Position numbers and translations under genes: made by a program. Positions 60,374 through 64,000 of a stretch of 64,000 bases of DNA are shown piece by piece. Each line of letters begins with the position of its first letter. Within the stretch, counting starts at the first letter, position 1. The notes beneath the pieces were generated by a model that did no database searches, was not told the DNA's origin, and saw only the letters and a list, made by a program, of their open reading frames with translations. Source of the DNA: Tubiluchus corallicola (lineage: Eukaryota > Priapulida > Priapulimorpha > Priapulimorphida > Tubiluchidae); the NCBI GenBank assembly GCA_030141605.1, contig JAQGDQ010000533.1, positions 1 through 64,000 of the forward strand, in the 5' to 3' direction.

Positions 60374-60985
60374 TTTAAAGCAAAACTAGACCCAATCTTA
60401 AACTGTAGGTCAAAACAATCTACTCTTTAAAATATTGAAAGGGACCATACTATTTTTTTCAAAAACGACATTTTTCAAAATTGAAAGAATTATTACCACA
60501 CAAACACAATTTCATGTTCGCGCCACAAGTTCTCTGCTGTTACATACATCTCGCCATTTGCTAATTAGACGGGCACTAGCGCCTGTATTGCGGAAACGCG
60601 ATACACAAAAAACAGGTGCTGTACCTCTCAGTTCAGATGTGTTGGTTCATGATGAATTACACATGTTCGACAGCTCATGCATGAGCACAGCAGTAAATTT
60701 GAAATTTGAATTTTTATTTTAAAACTTGATTAGTTTTAGTACAACACACTGAATATCTTACAGCAGAACTGTATTTCAATTTTCGCTTTTGCAAACACGT
60801 GCAACACGCTTGTAGAATATTTTTGCTGTTGAAAATTATGTTCGTTTGTGATGTCATCAATAGTTGGGCTCGCCCGTTAAGATTTTAATCTATAATTTAA
60901 TTATCTGAAATTGCCTTTGCAGTAGTAATTGTGTTAAAATGTATACTTTTTATCGGATTTGCAAATGAGGTAGTATATGAAAAAT
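60374..60985 (+). mobile_element. Element A, uninterrupted copy
   Basis: Starts TTTAAAGCAAAACTAGACCC and ends GTATATGAAAAATCACCCTTT. Closely parallel to 34676-35285 over about 600 bp, including 'gcaaacacgtgcaaca' and 'gtatactttttatcgga'. Confidence 0.8.
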
Positions 60986-61084
60986 CACCCTTTAAGGAAA
61001 CTCAGTGAAAAACGAAAGCAACATGCGTTTGATTGCTCATACGAAAACAGACTTTTTGTTCCCTTCACCAGACTTTGTTAAAAG

Positions 61085-61605
61085 AAAAGTCAAGTCATAT
61101 AGCAGGTTGTGTTCATTTTGGTATACTACTTCATTTTAGTATAGTTCATTTTACTATCACTTTACTATTATACTTATTAGAAATTATAACAAGAAACTTG
61201 GCAAAAAACTAAGGCATGAAGTAAATTTATACCACCACTGAATAGAAATTTTCAGATGCAGTGGTAGCTGCCATTTACATGAAAATTATGACGTAACTGG
61301 TGACTTCCTGGCTTTTCGTAAGCTTAAACTAATTCAAGTTTATTCAACTTATCTAATTGTTCACACAGAAATATCGCAAATGAGATATCTCATTCTTTGT
61401 AGAAAATGTGTTATACTTTCGACGAAAATTGACAGTGCGCTCCTTTTCTTCAGCTGATGAAAGACGTCATTGGTGGAAAAATAGGCGCTCTAGATGGAAG
61501 CGTCCAAGTGTTTTTAAACTGATTTTACTAATTACACTTTTATTGCCAAATGTTTCTAACGTTGAAGTAAGCCTATCTTCCCAGAATGCTTTGCTTTCCC
61601 TCTGA
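61085..61605 (+). mobile_element. Dispersed repeat family F, copy 3
   Basis: Parallel to 3330-3836: 'ggttgtgttcatttt', 'cactgaatagaaat', 'gaaaattatgacgtaact', 'cttttcgtaagct', 'gacagtgcgct', 'cttcccagaatgctttg'. Confidence 0.6.
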
Positions 61606-61765
61606 CATGGTGAAACTTGTTATTAAACTGTATATTAATACATTCAGTTTTCTTAGAATTGTATGAAGATGATCGAAGGTTTAGGTAAAAGAGAAGAATA
61701 ATAATTATATACAGATAAGAGTGAATTAAGAAGAGGGAAGGACGAATAGAGGCAGTGAGAGAAGG

Positions 61766-62112
61766 AATCGAATAGAATAGAATAGAATAGAATAGAATAG
61801 AATAGAATAGAATAGAATAGAATAGAATAGAATAGAACTGAACAGCATAGAACAGCATAGAATAGAATAGAATGGAATGGAATGGAATAGAATAGAATAG
61901 AATAGAATAGAATAGAATAGAATAGAATAGAATAGAATAGAATAGAATAGAATAGAATAGAATAGAACAGAACAGAACAGAACAGAACAGAACAGAACAG
62001 AATAGAATAGAATAGAATAGAATAGAATAGAATAGAATAGAATAGAATAGAATAGAATAGAATAGAATAGAATAGAATAGAATAGAACAGAACAGAACAG
62101 AATAGAATAGAA
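61766..62112. repeat. (AATAG)n pentamer array
   Basis: About 347 bases of GAATA/AATAG with blocks of AACAG (61967-62000, 62086-62100) and ATGGA (61871-61888). It continues directly from the 3' end of the minus-strand SINE. Confidence 0.97.
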
Positions 62113-62475
62113 CAAATTTATTTTACAACAACAAATGCAACGATACAATTGTCGCGAACATACGGAGCCTCCAAAGGGACATGACAAAAAAATTTAATAC
62201 GTATAATCCGTGCGCACAAAATACTAATCTGAGGCCACGAATTACTAATCCGTGCGCACGGAATCGCTGGCCACGAATTAATACAATCGTATTTAATACA
62301 ATAATAATACAATAATACAATTATTACCCCACTTTACTCTAAATACCAAGTGCCAGGCAGGACAATAGCAGGTACCATTTTTAAAGTCTTCAGTATGACC
62401 CGGGCGCAGGATCAAACTCACGACCTCCCAGGCGGAAAAACTGTCGTGTTACCATTAGGTTAAACCGTCTGGTCA
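62113..62475 (-). mobile_element. tRNA-derived SINE, copy 2, pentamer tail
   Basis: Minus strand: TGACCAGACGGTTTAACC head, box A-like TAACCTAATGGTAACA, box B-like GAGTTTGATCC, then GGTACCTGCTATTGTCCTGC, GGTATTTAGAG and GTGGGGTAA, and a longer unique 3' part ending TTGTTGTAAAATAAATTTG before (TTCTA)n. This is the longest of the three copies. Confidence 0.75.
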
Positions 62476-64000
62476 ATGTATTGTGTGTTATTATATTAGG
62501 ATTGTCTGGTTCTATGTATTATCGTATGAGTTATTCAATGTTAATGTTTTTGGCCTCTATGTGGGAGCCTTAAGAATCCCAATTTTTAAAAGCCAGGGTA
62601 CGCGTCTACGCCATTTGTTCCTAAAAATTAATGATTCATAACTCATTTTATTGTGTGGATAAAAATGTAAAATTGTAATACACAGAAAAGCGTGTCATCA
62701 TAAAAACAATTAATTTGCATTTTACTGTAGTAAGTTACAAAGTAACTACATAGTACATTCATGACTTGTTGTACTTGTATAGGGGTGAAACATACCTGTT
62801 TATGCCAACGTACATTATCTGCTACTAAGTTCAGTTCAAATGTAGCATGTCAAACCAAGAAATATGCAGAATTTTCCCATATGAGGTCAATATCTTTGTC
62901 TCAGGCTCAATTCACACAAACTATCATTTTCACCATTGCAAAGTGTTCACAAAACTTACTTCACAGAAATCCAAACAGCATTTAGAATTGCAGCGGTAGA
63001 ATTATAGGACACAGACACACAGCAAATTGACAGTTTGGTAAAACCATGGGCACTAAGAACTGTTGTTATTTTCGACGTGTATGTGCAAACGCACATGTAG
63101 CCTAAGCTCCTTTCACATGTCCCCATTTTGATAGACTTACGTTAAAACGTATGGCGGAAAGACTACGTTTCCCTTGATCTTTTTGCGTCGTTACTGCAGA
63201 GGTTGTGAGCCCATTAGATGAAGTCTGAACCTGGTAGAATCTGGTGGCTGGTAGAGTCTGTAGGAACCCCTTTAAACTAGTCAGGAACACTGTATAACTT
63301 TTGTATATATTTATGATTGCATTTCTTTTTACTCCCTGCTGTTTAATGGCGTTCTCGGATTCAATTTTCATTATCACTAATTTTCATCGTTTACAAATGC
63401 CTAAACTTCACAACTGTTTGATATCTTTATTGTGTCATTAAACTTAATATTTTGTTACCTAATTGCCTGGTTACAGGTTGATTTTTGAGGTATAGAAGAA
63501 AGTCTTTTTATCAATCACACCACAAAAGAATCCACGTTGTTTAGGTAGAGCCTGCCTACGCTCAGCTACTATTTCTCGGTTTTGAATCATTTATGAGACA
63601 CGGAGCTGGAGATATACAACACGAACTTATGTACTCTTACTGGACTTGAAAAGGCCGTTTGAATATTTTGCACCCACACGCTACGCCCACGAGGTGAACA
63701 ACTGGCGTACAGTTGCTGAACTGAACAAATTAATAATAACAAAGAGAAATCAGTCAGAAGTGGAATTTTTACATTTTGTAAGATACCAATCAAAACTTCA
63801 GAGCTACTGGACCCTTCATCGGGTTTTATTGGCGATGATAATAAACTGAACTGAACTGAACTGAACTGACTAACTGAGACGAAATTTCTTTATACGTGAA
63901 GCTGAAGCTTGATTTCAGCGTTTTAAACGTTAAAGCTGTGAAAGATTTCTCCGTGCCATATTTCCCTGAATAGGTTAATTACCTTATATATATTTTTTAA
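62476..64000. other. Gene-poor end of window
   Basis: No gene recognised. 63646-63845 followed by (AACTG)n (63843-63870) resembles the 3' end of a non-LTR element with a pentamer tail ('ggcgatgataataaactg'), but the preceding frame has no diagnostic motif. Confidence 0.35.

Overview
This is a stretch of an invertebrate animal nuclear genome. It is AT-rich (roughly two thirds A+T by eye), has GT-AG introns of 0.3-7 kb, tRNA-derived SINEs, truncated LINEs, many short terminal-inverted-repeat (TIR) elements and long simple-sequence arrays. Nothing bacterial or viral was seen. The phylum cannot be fixed from the sequence alone; four conserved animal genes place it in Metazoa.

Four genes can be reconstructed exon by exon. 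(1) 9978-13513, +: a two-LIM-domain muscle LIM / cysteine-and-glycine-rich protein (CSRP), 193 or 191 aa. It has a tandemly duplicated exon whose two versions can each be used but cannot be joined in frame. (2) 18235-23896, -: an intracellular fatty-acid-binding protein (FABP), 4 exons, 135 aa, with the classic exon sizes (67/173/111/57 coding bases). (3) 25983-40343, +: replication factor C subunit 2 (RFC2), 8 exons, 367 aa, with a perfect E2F-type site 11 bases before the ATG. (4) 42932-57099, -: a Shaw/Kv3 (KCNC) voltage-gated potassium channel, 4 exons, 543 aa, with a possible 507-aa form made by reading into the last intron. Two further small open frames (4605-4753 and 57611-57719, both +) look like first coding exons of genes I cannot name.

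Layout: 1-3123 is a SINE followed by a 2.6 kb (TAC)n array; 3.1-9.9 kb has almost no recognisable genes; 10-13.5 kb is CSRP; 13.5-18.2 kb is intergenic repeats; 18.2-23.9 kb is FABP; FABP and RFC2 are head to head with 2.1 kb between them; RFC2 and the channel gene are tail to tail with 2.6 kb between them; 57.1-57.6 kb is a shared promoter region between the channel gene and the candidate exon at 57611; 57.7-64 kb is repeats. The genes belong to unrelated pathways (muscle cytoskeleton, lipid transport, DNA replication, excitability), so this is ordinary gene adjacency and not a functional cluster.

Much of the rest is decayed mobile DNA, which I sorted by eye into families: SINE (3 copies), element A (TTTAAAG-ended, about 620 bp, 4 copies, two interrupted by other elements), B (TIR CCTTTTCACAG), C (foldback, AACTCGC-rich), D (Tigger-like ends), F (dispersed 500-bp repeat, 3 copies), three or four hAT-like elements, one 600-bp element with a perfect 5-bp target duplication, and 3' ends of LINEs. 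No new multi-gene system was found. The most interesting signals are the frame-locked duplicated CSRP exon, the channel stop codon lying inside a minisatellite, and SINE tails that sit next to different long simple repeats.
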